Shown here piece after piece: positions 18,206 through 28,156 of a stretch of DNA of 64,000 nt; position 1 is the first letter of the stretch; every line of letters begins with the position of its first letter. The notes under the pieces were generated by a model. That model worked only from the letters and a program-made list of their open reading frames with translations, was not told the DNA's origin and ran no database searches. This DNA comes from Fabrea salina (Eukaryota; Ciliophora; Heterotrichea; Heterotrichida; Fabreidae). The stretch is from the NCBI GenBank assembly GCA_022984795.1, contig JALIHJ010000030.1:186001-250000 (forward strand), given 5' to 3'. Both the position numbers and the translations under genes were made by a program.

Positions 18206-18991
18206 TTAATCAATCTCATAAAACAACGACTCTTCATCTTGTATTCCCAAACAAGCAACTAGTTGTGGTCTTTTCCCTAGTTTAATCACGCAACTACTTC
18301 CCATATAAGAAGTTCCTTCTTCTTCGCCTATTCTATCAGCAACTATGAAGTGTCTGGGCTTACCCTCTTTAACTAAGGGTAGTAATCTAGTTACCCAGTA
18401 GTTCAAAAGTGAACTTTGTGAGGTGTTGGAGTCTGTCCAGTTGGTGCAAAACACTCCAAAGTCTATGTCAGCCTTTTCCCAAGCACTAGCCAACTCAAAC
18501 TCTTCAAAAGAAGCTTCAAATTCATAGGGGTTAATATCCATGCATATTCCAAGACCAGTCGTGTAACTTTGACCTTTAATCTGAATTTCAAGTGTTTGGA
18601 AAGAGTCCCCTTCAACTGCCCAAGTCTTATCAATGAAGTAAAGATGCTTTTTTCTGCTGTTCTTGATGAGTTGGCCTTGAGGATTAACTACCATCATGGA
18701 GTTGTAACCTAGGTCTTGGTCAATCTCTGCGTAGCCACAAAACACATAACAACCAAGTCTTTTGGCCTGAGCCGAACACAAGTCAAAAGTAGGGTAGCCT
18801 TGTTGGGGTTTCTCAAGGTAGTCTTTGATGTCTGAGAAGTCCTTGAATGTGTACCCTGGCAAAGCCATTTCTGGAAGGACCAGAATGTCACAACTATCGT
18901 ACTTCTCAAGAAGAGTATTCACCTTTTGGGCAGTTGCTAGTGGGTCTTTGTATTCAGGTTTGTACTGACAACACACAACCTTAATTGACAT
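18206..18991 (-). CDS. NTA1-type N-terminal amidase, copy A (nitrilase superfamily)
   Basis: A 261-residue carbon-nitrogen hydrolase of the yeast Nta1 type, which deamidates N-terminal Asn and Gln to make N-degron substrates. The catalytic triad is visible: Glu41 in LVLPEMALPGY, Lys115 in NSRKKHLYF and Cys150 in GLGICMDINPYEFEA; the CMDxNPYxF signature and SLLNYWVTRLLPL are Nta1-like rather than nitrilase/omega-amidase-like. The length is much shorter than yeast Nta1 (457), lacking its C-terminal part. It is a tandem paralogue of the gene 17 bp upstream, with which it shares a nearly identical 5' half. No targeting signal is seen. Confidence 0.85.
   Translation of the reverse strand: MSIKVVCCQYKPEYKDPLATAQKVNTLLEKYDSCDILVLPEMALPGYTFKDFSDIKDYLEKPQQGYPTFDLCSAQAKRLGCYVFCGYAEIDQDLGYNSMMVVNPQGQLIKNSRKKHLYFIDKTWAVEGDSFQTLEIQIKGQSYTTGLGICMDINPYEFEASFEEFELASAWEKADIDFGVFCTNWTDSNTSQSSLLNYWVTRLLPLVKEGKPRHFIVADRIGEEEGTSYMGSSCVIKLGKRPQLVACLGIQDEESLFYEID
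18641..18970. repeat. Near-identical 330-bp tract shared with 19456-19785 (gene-conversion tract, copy A side)
   Basis: The tract matches 19456-19785 at a constant offset of 815 bp. By eye it is identical apart from an island at 18833-18851 with about 10 differences in 19 bases. Flanking parts of the two paralogues are clearly more diverged. Confidence 0.9.
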
Positions 18992-19008
18992 TTACTTAAG
19001 TACTATTG

Positions 19009-19806
19009 TTAATTAACTTCACAGAAAAGCGAAGCTTGATCTTGTACGCCCAAACAAGCAGCAACTTGTGGGTTCTCACCTAACTCAATCACTGAGCTGC
19101 TTCCCATATAAGAAATTCCCTGCTCTTCACCTATTCTATTAGCAGATATAAAATACCTAGGCTTGCCTTCCTTTAATAAGGGTTGTAACCTAGTTATCCA
19201 GTAGTTCAAAAGTGAATTATGCGAGTTATGCAAATTGTTAGTAGAGCACGTCCAGTTGGTGCAAAACACTCCAAAGTCTATGTCAGCCTTTTCCCAAGCA
19301 CTAGCCAGCCCAAACTCTTCAAAAGGTTCCTGGGCTTCGCTTGGGTCAAGGTCCATACAAATTCCAAGACCAGCAGTGTAATTTTTGCCTTTAATCTCAA
19401 TTTCAACTGTGTTATAACATTCTCCTCCAGTTGCCCAGGTTTCGTCCACAAAGAAAAGATGCTTTTTTCTGCTGTTCTTGATGAGTTGGCCTTGAGGATT
19501 AACTACCATCATGGAGTTGTAACCTAGGTCTTGGTCAATCTCTGCGTAGCCACAAAACACATAACAACCAAGTCTTTTGGCCTGAGCCGAACACAAGTCA
19601 AAAGTAGGGTAGCCTTGTTGGGGTTTCTCAAGGTAGTCTTTGATGTCCGAAAAATCTGCAAACTTATACCCTGGCAAAGCCATTTCTGGAAGGACCAGAA
19701 TGTCACAACTATCGTACTTCTCAAGAAGAGTATTCACCTTTTGGGCAGTTGCTAGTGGGTCTTTGTATTCAGGTTTGTACTGACAAGAGACAATCCCAAT
19801 AGGCAT
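19009..19806 (-). CDS. NTA1-type N-terminal amidase, copy B (nitrilase superfamily)
   Basis: The 265-residue tandem paralogue of copy A, with the same triad: Glu41 (LVLPEMALPGY), Lys115 (NSRKKHLFF), Cys150 (GLGICMDLDPSE). The C-terminal halves have diverged clearly (for example CMDLDPSEAQEPFEEF against CMDINPYEFEASFEEF, and a 4-residue insertion near TNNLHNSHN), while most of the N-terminal halves are identical in DNA. The changed residues after the catalytic Cys may alter which N-terminal residue is accepted. It shares a 111-bp upstream interval with the divergent ADH5 gene. Confidence 0.85.
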   Translation of the reverse strand: MPIGIVSCQYKPEYKDPLATAQKVNTLLEKYDSCDILVLPEMALPGYKFADFSDIKDYLEKPQQGYPTFDLCSAQAKRLGCYVFCGYAEIDQDLGYNSMMVVNPQGQLIKNSRKKHLFFVDETWATGGECYNTVEIEIKGKNYTAGLGICMDLDPSEAQEPFEEFGLASAWEKADIDFGVFCTNWTCSTNNLHNSHNSLLNYWITRLQPLLKEGKPRYFISANRIGEEQGISYMGSSSVIELGENPQVAACLGVQDQASLFCEVN

Positions 19807-19914
19807 TATTAAATTAATGGTTAATTGTGGACTACAACCATCTTCCAGAAGTAGGCAAAAAATTATATTAAAGGAATATTTCCAGTATCATAGTAAAACT
19901 AGTTCCACTTATAA

Positions 19915-21039
<1,125 letters not shown>

Positions 21040-21050
21040 CATTAAAAATT

Positions 21051-22643
21051 ATGGAAGATCTGCCAAGAGGTAAGCAAAGGAACGAAAAGTTCCAACAGTC
21101 CATTGACCCTGAACTCATTCGCAAGAAAAACGAATCTTACGCTGTTGAACTCAGAAGACAAAAAAGAATGCAACACATATCAAAACGCAGGAACTTAGTT
21201 CTAGACCAGCCCTTCCAAACAGATCCTTTAGCTCCTGAGCTCATGAACGTCATTAGGTTTCCTTTTGAGATTCTGGAGTACTGTCCTTACTTAAACAATT
21301 CTGCTTTGTCTGACATTGAAAAGTTGCAGTATGTAAGGGAAATACTTGAGTCTAACCCGCCTTTTGAAGTCCTCGTGAAAACACTTGAACTCGTTAGGTA
21401 CATTCTTTCCCAAGACAAAAACTCACCTATAGGGACCTTTGTAGGACTAGGCTACATAGAAACTTTGCTTAAGTTCCTCTGCAAAGACTACCCTCCCAAC
21501 GTGGTTTCTGAGGCAGCTTGGGCTGTTTGCAACATTGCCTCTGGTCCGCATGAGTATGCCAACATGCTAGTTCAAAAAGGAGTTATGCAAGCTCTTTTCA
21601 GCATAGTCCACCCTCAGTCCCACAGAATCACTGAACACGCAATATGGGCACTGGCGAACCTAGCAGGGGACTGCGACGACTACAGAGAAAAGCTAGTCAA
21701 AATGGGGTTTATAGGACTACTTCGAAGACTTCAGTCAGAGTTAAGTCAGCCTTGCTTAGAAGTAGAAAGGGTTTTGGCTTGGGCCTATTCAAACACTGCA
21801 AGGGGTTCTGACTACATACCTTGTGAAGAGATCCTTAAAATCATCGAAGGAGTTAGAAAGCTCTTTGGCACTTCTGACGAAGAAGTGCTGTCTGAGTGTA
21901 TTTGGTCCTTAGTCCACATTTCCAAGAAAGAAAACGAAAAGATTCAGTTAGTTCTTAACTCAGGACTTTACTCAAATGCTTTGAGGTACCTAAACGTGCA
22001 GTCGAACTCTTTAGTGTCGCCCAGTGTAAGGTTGCTAGGCAACATCTGTTCAGGAACCCACCAACAAACACAAGCCATGCTGTCAGAAGGCATACTAGAT
22101 AAACTACTGGCTCTAACTAGTCACGAAATTCCACAACTGAGGAAAGAAGTATTTTGGACTATAAGTAACATTGCTGCAGGGACTGTAGATCAGTGCTTGT
22201 TTTTGCTTGGACACAAAATATTCGAACACATTGTAGAAGGACTCAAAGACACGGATCAAGAAGCTAGAAAAGAAGCTAGTTACATTCTGAGTAACTTAGG
22301 AAAAGTACTCAAAAACAGACAAGAACTTCTCAGAACTCTGAGTATTCTACAGAGTCTTAACTTCATCACTCAAGAACCTGACCCTGAAATAATCACTAAC
22401 ATTCTGGATTTTTGTGTTCAGCTTTTAGAAACTTCAAAGTTCCTCAGTGAAACACAAGGTATAGGAACTGAAGTTATGAACAAGTTTGAAGAAGCTGGAG
22501 TGATTACTGCTATTGAAAGCTTGCAGTCAAACTTGAACCCTGAAGTATACAATGCTTCAATTGCTGTGATTGAAAAGTACTTTGGAGTTGAAGAAGAAGT
22601 TGACTATTACAACAATTACCCCCAGTCTTCTTTTAGATTTTAA
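21051..22643 (+). CDS. Importin alpha (karyopherin alpha)
   Basis: A 530-residue nuclear import adaptor. The N-terminus is an importin-beta-binding domain with basic residues (LRRQKRMQHISKRRN, ~34-48), followed by about ten armadillo repeats from ~75 to ~490. Conserved ARM helices with the NLS-binding Trp/Asn pairs are clear: EAAWAVCNIASG, HAIWALANLAGD, VLAWAYSNTARG, ECIWSLVHISK, VRLLGNICSG, EVFWTISNIAAGT and EASYILSNLG. In two central repeats the usual Trp-Ala-Leu-Ser-Asn pattern is altered, as in the less selective middle of the groove. The C-terminus is short and acidic, as expected for CAS binding. Confidence 0.94.
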   Translation: MEDLPRGKQRNEKFQQSIDPELIRKKNESYAVELRRQKRMQHISKRRNLVLDQPFQTDPLAPELMNVIRFPFEILEYCPYLNNSALSDIEKLQYVREILESNPPFEVLVKTLELVRYILSQDKNSPIGTFVGLGYIETLLKFLCKDYPPNVVSEAAWAVCNIASGPHEYANMLVQKGVMQALFSIVHPQSHRITEHAIWALANLAGDCDDYREKLVKMGFIGLLRRLQSELSQPCLEVERVLAWAYSNTARGSDYIPCEEILKIIEGVRKLFGTSDEEVLSECIWSLVHISKKENEKIQLVLNSGLYSNALRYLNVQSNSLVSPSVRLLGNICSGTHQQTQAMLSEGILDKLLALTSHEIPQLRKEVFWTISNIAAGTVDQCLFLLGHKIFEHIVEGLKDTDQEARKEASYILSNLGKVLKNRQELLRTLSILQSLNFITQEPDPEIITNILDFCVQLLETSKFLSETQGIGTEVMNKFEEAGVITAIESLQSNLNPEVYNASIAVIEKYFGVEEEVDYYNNYPQSSFRF

Positions 22644-22690
22644 GTTGGTTAAGTTACGTTTGAGCGAATTTAATTAAATTGTATACTTAC

Positions 22691-24967
22691 TTAGTACAGT
22701 TCAGTAACTCTTAGTTGGTTCAAGAGTCTTTTGTTTTGGTTATTGGGTCTTAAGCTGGCATTGTTTCTGTGCATCTCTGCAGTGAAGTCGTGGGTTTTCA
22801 TTTCATACCACTTTTCGCGGGGAGACCTGCACTCTTCGTAAACTTGAGCTCTTTTGTAGTTCAACAGTTGAGTTTCTCTTCTTCTGAGTTCGTTTAGAAT
22901 TCCTTCGTAGGTGGAAAACACCAGTTGGTCTTTTTCGGCTGGATTAGAAGAAATCCCTTCTATAGCTCTTCCAACCCAGCCTTCTCCACCCTTCAGTTCA
23001 GCGTACTGACCTCTCCTTCTAGCTTCCACTTCAGATTTTAGTTGTGCAAGTGTGCTTTCTAGGTGTGAAATGGCTTCTTGTCTTTTATCAGGTTCTTGGT
23101 TAGGAGTGCTTTGGTTAGCTTGAGTTCCCAGTAGTTCCATATTTCTGTAATACTGAGGGTCGTCTTGGACTGAAAAGGGGTGCTGGGTTACTGATTTCAG
23201 GTGGTGAGGCCTTACAAACCAGTCTTGTGAGGGTGCAGGTGACTTCTGAGCCATAGTTTGGATGTACTTGGGGTCTACGTAGTTTTCTTTGGGGTTGGAA
23301 ATGTGGTGAAATCTTTCCTGGGGGTCAAATATTTTGCCTTCTTTGTCCATGAAGGGGTGGAAGGGAGCGTTTCCTGACTTCAAAAGTTCAGACCTAGTGT
23401 TGAAGGAGGGAGGCTCAGGTAGATCTTGCAATTGGACGAACAAGTGCTCTATGGACTTGTTTATTCGGGGTTTGGGAACATCAACAGCTATGCTTGAAAA
23501 GGGGCATTCTGGGGTAACTTTTCTTTTGGAGGTGCTTTTAAGGACTCTTGGAGAGCTTGAAGCTGGAATAGGTTCTATTTTAGACTTTTGGGAGCTTTGG
23601 TTAACTAAGTCGATAACTTCGTTGATTTCGGAGTCATCTTTGAACCAGTTTTTCAAGAACTTCTTGGTGCTTGATCCTACGTTTGAGGATCCAGGTCTTT
23701 TGTTAGGTGCTCTGTTATTTTGTGTTTTTTTGGGTTTAGTTGTTTGTTTTTCTTTTGCTTCGCTGATGAACTCTTCCCACTTCTTAGGCATTTCTTTGCC
23801 AGTTTCGATCTTGTACTGAATAGCTTCTAGTCTTTTTGACTTCTTGAGTAGGGTGCTTTGCAGCTTGTCTAAGTACTGGTTTATGAACTCCGAGACCACT
23901 CTTGTTTCTAGTTCTTTCTTTTTAGTTAGTTTTTCAGAGTTCAGAGAGGCTTTATCTAGGTTGAACTCTGTGCAGAAAACTCGAGTAATGTCTTCTACAA
24001 ACATGTTCAAGTAACTTTCTTGTCTCTGCCACTTAGAATAGGTGTCCACTACTTGTTGCTCAAGAAGCTTTAAAGGGACTTCGTGTGAGTGTGTGCTTTG
24101 CTTGACTCTGTAAAGGAAACTGCTGACTGTTTCATTGATGCAGTTGTGGGCTTTCCAGTTGAACTCTTGAGCTAACTCTTCAAGTTCTTCAATCAAAAGA
24201 GTCTTAGAAACTTCTTTGCTAGTCACTAGTTTTTCTTTAGCCTTTAACACGAAGTTCTGGATTTCAAGTACTTGTTTTTCTTGACTGAACTTAGTTTCTT
24301 CAAGCATCAAGTTAAGTTCTTGTAGGTCTAACTGAGTGCCTTCACGGAGACAAAGGAAGTCAGTGAGTACTTTTTGTTTCCAGAGTTGTTCTTGGTAGTT
24401 GGTTTTGATCTGTTCTAGTTCTTCTTTTAGTTTTTGGTACTCTTCTTCTGACAACTTGTTTTCTTGGAAAGCTTTGCCTGCTTTAGAAATAACTGAAGCA
24501 GCAGAGTCCTTCCACTCTTTCTTTTTGCTTGAAACCGACTTGCAGGCTTCTTTGTTTTTAAGTAGTTTGTTGTTGTAGTCACTCACACTTGTGCGGAGGT
24601 CCTTGCCTGCTATCAGCGAGATCCTTCTGAAAGCAGTGTTTTTCATAGCGACTTTTGGGATCTCTTTGAGGAGTTCGCTTGCAATGTCCCTTACTTGTTT
24701 CTTTTCTGTGGGCTTTTTGGAGGCTTTCAGTGGTGTGGACTTAGTTTTGGTGCTGGTAGTTTCTAGTTGGGAAAGGTGCTTGGGGAGTTCGGGTTTTGAA
24801 AATTGTTTTTTGGAAGGTTTAAGAGTGGTTCCTGTCACTTGCATGTCTGAGAAGTCGTCATTGGGGTCTTCTTTAAGGACAGGCGTGTGCTCTGGGTTAA
24901 TCACGCCTAAAGCAGGTTTGCGCCACTTAGAACTGAGTTCAGTCTTGACTAGTTTAGTTACGTTCAT
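22691..24967 (-). CDS. Large coiled-coil protein of unknown function (758 aa)
   Basis: A basic, Lys/Ser/Pro-rich N-terminal region (~1-120) is followed by helical coiled coil (~150-260 and ~290-400), a basic disordered linker (~400-500) and a C-terminal region with aromatic-rich, ordered-looking segments (HPFMDKEGKIFDPQERF, DPKYIQTMAQ, WYEMKTHDFTAEMHR). The last part looks like the short linear motifs of microtubule-associated or axonemal proteins, but I do not recognise the family. No enzyme motif or membrane segment is seen. It lies 5 bp downstream of the Nudix-ankyrin gene on the same strand and converges on importin alpha. Confidence 0.75.
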   Translation of the reverse strand: MNVTKLVKTELSSKWRKPALGVINPEHTPVLKEDPNDDFSDMQVTGTTLKPSKKQFSKPELPKHLSQLETTSTKTKSTPLKASKKPTEKKQVRDIASELLKEIPKVAMKNTAFRRISLIAGKDLRTSVSDYNNKLLKNKEACKSVSSKKKEWKDSAASVISKAGKAFQENKLSEEEYQKLKEELEQIKTNYQEQLWKQKVLTDFLCLREGTQLDLQELNLMLEETKFSQEKQVLEIQNFVLKAKEKLVTSKEVSKTLLIEELEELAQEFNWKAHNCINETVSSFLYRVKQSTHSHEVPLKLLEQQVVDTYSKWQRQESYLNMFVEDITRVFCTEFNLDKASLNSEKLTKKKELETRVVSEFINQYLDKLQSTLLKKSKRLEAIQYKIETGKEMPKKWEEFISEAKEKQTTKPKKTQNNRAPNKRPGSSNVGSSTKKFLKNWFKDDSEINEVIDLVNQSSQKSKIEPIPASSSPRVLKSTSKRKVTPECPFSSIAVDVPKPRINKSIEHLFVQLQDLPEPPSFNTRSELLKSGNAPFHPFMDKEGKIFDPQERFHHISNPKENYVDPKYIQTMAQKSPAPSQDWFVRPHHLKSVTQHPFSVQDDPQYYRNMELLGTQANQSTPNQEPDKRQEAISHLESTLAQLKSEVEARRRGQYAELKGGEGWVGRAIEGISSNPAEKDQLVFSTYEGILNELRRRETQLLNYKRAQVYEECRSPREKWYEMKTHDFTAEMHRNNASLRPNNQNKRLLNQLRVTELY

Positions 24968-24972
24968 ATTTA

Positions 24973-25950
24973 TTAGTACACCCCTGCTGGCTGCACGCCT
25001 GAGTAGTTTGCAATAGATGGGTCTGCTCCGTGCTTAATTAGTTCGTCCCAGAGTTCGGGCATGTGCTCCATACAACCAGCAAAGTGCAGAGGAGTGTCTC
25101 CTTGGGAGTCTTGCTGGTTGACTATGTCTTTCTTATTAATGTACTTGGAAAGTTTCACCAAAATCATGCATAGAATAGAGTGTGTGCTCTGAGCTGCGAA
25201 GTGCAGAACGTTCCTTCCTTTGTGAGTACAGGCATTAGGGTCAGCACCTGCTATTAACAAGTAATATACAACTTTTTCGGAGTTAAGTCTGCATGCAAGA
25301 TGCAAGGGAGTCCAAAGTTTATCGTTGATGGGCAAATTCACTTCAGTTCCTAAGAGGGCACACTTCCTAACAGCCTCAGCGTCAGTATCTTCTATGGCCT
25401 GAACAAGCACTCCTGGGTCAGGTTTGGGACCTACTGGTTCGTAGAGTCTGAAGTAAGAAGGACTGGGGGAAGGAGTTGGTTCGTCTTCTCTACAAAGGAA
25501 CTCTAATGGAGCTATCATTCCGCCTTTTTCAATATAAGTTCCCCACTCGTACAACTCAGGGCCCCTCAAACCTGGAGAAGTCCTTGCAAGCTTTTTTAGT
25601 TCTTGTAAAGTTACCCAGCGAGCTTCTTCGCTTTCATTGTCAGGAGTCTTTTTGGGCGGTTGGGAGTTCACAGGCACAGCAAAGAATATAACACGCATTC
25701 TAGCATGCGTGGGTCCGTACACAGAGTGTTCTACTCTAAGAACTCCTTTGAGCTCTACTTGGATGTTGGCTTCCTCACGGACTTCTCGGTGGGCAGCCTG
25801 GACAAAAGTCTCTCCCTGTTCAACGAGTCCAGCAGGAAGCCACCAGCCCCTGTCCCTAGTTTCTTTGATGGCCAGCCACGTTCCATCGAAGTTCCTAACG
25901 ATTACTAAAGAAAACCCGTGAGTTAAGAAAGGCACTCTTTCCTCAGACAT
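24973..25950 (-). CDS. Nudix hydrolase fused to ankyrin repeats
   Basis: Residues ~10-145 are a Nudix domain with the catalytic box GLVEQGETFVQAAHREVREE (Gx5Ex7REUxEE, complete through the metal-binding Glu pair; the following conserved Gly is Asn). WWLPAGLVEQGE and the downstream VIFFAVPV strand resemble NUDT18/NUDT1-like enzymes acting on (oxidised) nucleoside diphosphates. A Pro/Ser linker (~155-175) leads to three or four ankyrin repeats (~185-325): WTPLHLACRLNSEKVVYYLL, GRNVLHFAAQSTHS and GDTPLHFAGCMEHMPELWDELI. NUDT12 also joins these modules but with ankyrins first; here the order is reversed. Substrate unknown. Confidence 0.88.
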   Translation of the reverse strand: MSEERVPFLTHGFSLVIVRNFDGTWLAIKETRDRGWWLPAGLVEQGETFVQAAHREVREEANIQVELKGVLRVEHSVYGPTHARMRVIFFAVPVNSQPPKKTPDNESEEARWVTLQELKKLARTSPGLRGPELYEWGTYIEKGGMIAPLEFLCREDEPTPSPSPSYFRLYEPVGPKPDPGVLVQAIEDTDAEAVRKCALLGTEVNLPINDKLWTPLHLACRLNSEKVVYYLLIAGADPNACTHKGRNVLHFAAQSTHSILCMILVKLSKYINKKDIVNQQDSQGDTPLHFAGCMEHMPELWDELIKHGADPSIANYSGVQPAGVY

Positions 25951-25970
25951 TTCTAATTGGCATATTACTA

Positions 25971-26432
25971 ATGGAGGAACAGGCCGAAAGCATGATTCAA
26001 AAGATCCAGGCTAAGTCGCCTAGAGTTGGTTCTAGTGTGCAGTTCAGTACTTGCCACGAATGCAAAAGACAGAAAATAGTTCTAGGGTGCTTTCCACAGT
26101 CTTCTTGCGATGCTAAGTACTGCGAACTGTGTCTCAAGAAGTACTCAACAGACTTCAATGACGTTTTAGAAAACTCAGAGTCCTGGCAGTGTCCTTACGC
26201 CAAAGGAAAGTGCACGTGCCAGGCTTGCTCAGTCAAGAACCTTAACGTTTACTGCTTAGAAAGAACCTCTGACGTAGTCCAAAGTGCCTTAGACTACAAC
26301 GCTGCTCTGTTGAGTTACATGGACCAGAACCTAGAAACCCTCAGCAAACAAGACTTGGACTACTGCAGGAAAGTCATCCACCAAAACCTAAAAAACCTTT
26401 CAAAAGTGTCAGACTTCCAAAAGAGCTCTTGA
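25971..26432 (+). CDS. CDCA7-type zf-4CXXC_R1 zinc-finger protein
   Basis: A 153-residue protein whose centre (residues ~24-90) has the zf-4CXXC_R1 cysteine pattern: CHECKRQK, a CxxxxC pair, YCELCLKKY, WQCPYAKGKCTCQAC. In CDCA7 this finger binds hemimethylated CpG and recruits HELLS. Here one Cys of the WxCPxC pair is Ala, and the Arg residues altered in human ICF syndrome are not clearly kept, so it may belong to the wider zf-4CXXC_R1 class (JAZ/KDM-associated plant types) rather than true CDCA7. The C-terminal third is helical. It ends in TGA, one of three genes here that do. Confidence 0.75.
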   Translation: MEEQAESMIQKIQAKSPRVGSSVQFSTCHECKRQKIVLGCFPQSSCDAKYCELCLKKYSTDFNDVLENSESWQCPYAKGKCTCQACSVKNLNVYCLERTSDVVQSALDYNAALLSYMDQNLETLSKQDLDYCRKVIHQNLKNLSKVSDFQKSS

Positions 26433-26445
26433 AACACATAATTAT

Positions 26446-27414
26446 TTAAAAGCAAAAAAACTTAGTTCTACAACAACCTACTATTTCGTTAGCGCCTTCG
26501 TACTTTATCTCAAAATCGTCGTCAGCTAACTTGGAAGCAAAGGTTGCTCCGTACAGGTGATCCGAACCAAAGTTAGGAAAGTCATGCATTGGGTTGATAA
26601 TGGACGGGTACGAAGGCTCAGGCTGGGAAGACTTGACACTGATGATGCTCATGTCTTCAGTGTGGTTTATGCTTTCGTTAGTTTTTTCTAACTTAGTGTT
26701 TTTCTCAACCTTAATGCGCATTTCTTCAAGTCGTCTTTCAGCTGTAACTAGTTGAGCGTTGGTGTTTGCAATAGAGGTCATTTGGTCTTTGATTTTCCTT
26801 TCCAATTCAGGCAGTTTGTTTTTTGAGGCGTTGAGGGTTTCTAACTTAAGTTTGTACTCCACACAGTAGCCCATCCACTCCACTAAGTACCTGATAGTTT
26901 TTGAAACGTGGGAAACCCGACTTATAATTACTTGTTGTTGCTGCCATACCGGCAACAAGTGGTTCAGCTGGTCCTCAGTAACTTGTTCTGGAGACAAGTT
27001 AGTTATTGCAGAAACTAAACCTGAGTGGTTTTTAGCAATAGACTTAAAAGACCTCCAACTAGTTTCTTTTCTGCCAATAAGAATCAAAAATTTTTCGCAC
27101 ACATCCATAACAGCAGTTGAGGGGTTTTTGAGTCTCACGAGTTCTCCGCAGTGTTCTTTAGAAAGTTTGCTTCTGAGAAGAACCATCCCTTCGTAAGCAG
27201 TTCTGGTTTCGTGTGTGAAGTAGTCAATTTGCTGGCGTGTAAGATTGAGTTGGGAGGACAGTCGTTCCAGCCTTTCTTTTTCTGCACTGAGGAGTTTTTG
27301 TTTGTATGAGGCTTCTTTTTCGAGCTATGTAAGTGTTACGTGTTTGAGTTCTTTCTTGAGCAGAGTTAAAGCGTTGGACTCTTGGGGGGATAAATAGTAG
27401 CGGTGAGGTTCCAT
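26446..27414 (-). CDS. Stand-alone dynein stalk/microtubule-binding-like protein (one 15-nt intron)
   Basis: Exons 27414-27340 and 27324-26446 join to 317 residues after removing a 15-nt intron. The protein begins with coiled coil (~10-85), then a ~110-residue helical section that follows the dynein heavy-chain microtubule-binding domain: ELVRLKNPSTAVMDVCEKFLILIGRKETSWRSFK, then LPEQVTE-like SPEQVTEDQLNHL, then VSHVSKTIRYLVEWMGYCVEY, matching the dynein order ending in S-K-A-x-x-x-L-x-x-W. Coiled coil returns (~190-240), as in the second stalk arm. No AAA+ motor, Walker motif or linker exists. The C-terminus GCCRTKFFCF is Cys-rich and could be lipidated. A motorless microtubule tether is inferred. 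Confidence 0.7.
27325..27339 (-). other. 15-nt intron in the dynein-stalk-like gene
   Basis: On the minus strand GTAACACTTACATAG, phase 0, with an in-frame TAG as its last bases. Removal links exon 1 (25 codons) to a frame that is open for 292 further codons. Confidence 0.9.
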
Positions 27415-27472
27415 TAAATTGCAATCTTGTTTAAATTTAAACCTAACAGAGAGTGCTAGTAAACTATAGGAA

Positions 27473-28153
27473 ATGGAAGATTTAAAAGAGATGATCATCC
27501 AAACTCTAGATGCCCAAGGCGTACTTGACAAAATTAGAGCCCAGTTGCGCTTGAACGTTTTCAAAGCTGTCCAAAACGAAGAAGCCAAAGTAACTATTGA
27601 AAAAACCAAAGCCATCAATACAGTATCCAGTCCTGACGGCAAAATTGCAGCCGCATTGTTCAAAGAGTTTTTGGAGTACTTCAAAATGAAGTACTCGCTC
27701 AACGTGTTTGTCCCTGAATGCCACTTCAAACTCGACCAGGACGAAAGGGAGTTCCTACAACAAGAGCTAGGCATTTCAGGCGAACCCGGGATTCCCTTAA
27801 TTTTCACAATGCTTAAAAAACTGCAAGAAGCCCCTCAAGAGCCTTCCCAAGAACCTTCCCAAGTTCCCCAGCCTAAGTCTGCAGCAGAGCTAGTCCAGCC
27901 CCCTGACATACTTTCAGGGTCTGAACAGTCCGAAGACCCTCCAGGCAGTTCTCAGGACGAAATTGAAGAAGAAAGACAACGGTTGATGGACATTGAAAAA
28001 AGAATAAAAGAAATGGAAGTAGGCGACTTCAGACAGTATATTGAAATCGAAGGCAAAGAAGACCAGTCTCCAAGAGATTCGCAGGACCAAAGCTTTTACT
28101 CAGACATTTTGGACGAATTCGACGTTGTAGAAAATGCTCAGTTAATAGACTAA
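27473..28153 (+). CDS. CEP43: Centrosomal protein 43 (FOP/FGFR1OP), LisH-type centriole protein
   Basis: A 226-residue protein whose first ~110 residues match the FOP dimerisation/LisH region: LKEMIIQTLDAQGVLDKIRAQLRLNVFKAV, DGKIAAALFKEFLEYFKMKYSLNVFVPE and the following acidic helix. FOP anchors distal-appendage and pericentriolar proteins and is needed for cilia; orthologues in ciliates sit at basal bodies. The middle is Gln/Glu/Pro-rich and disordered, and the end is an acidic helical stretch with FYSDILDEFDVVENAQ. It is divergent from the dynein-stalk-like gene, 58 bp between starts. The next gene begins 3 bp after its stop (TAA TAA ATG). Confidence 0.85.
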   Translation: MEDLKEMIIQTLDAQGVLDKIRAQLRLNVFKAVQNEEAKVTIEKTKAINTVSSPDGKIAAALFKEFLEYFKMKYSLNVFVPECHFKLDQDEREFLQQELGISGEPGIPLIFTMLKKLQEAPQEPSQEPSQVPQPKSAAELVQPPDILSGSEQSEDPPGSSQDEIEEERQRLMDIEKRIKEMEVGDFRQYIEIEGKEDQSPRDSQDQSFYSDILDEFDVVENAQLID

Positions 28154-28156
28154 TAA

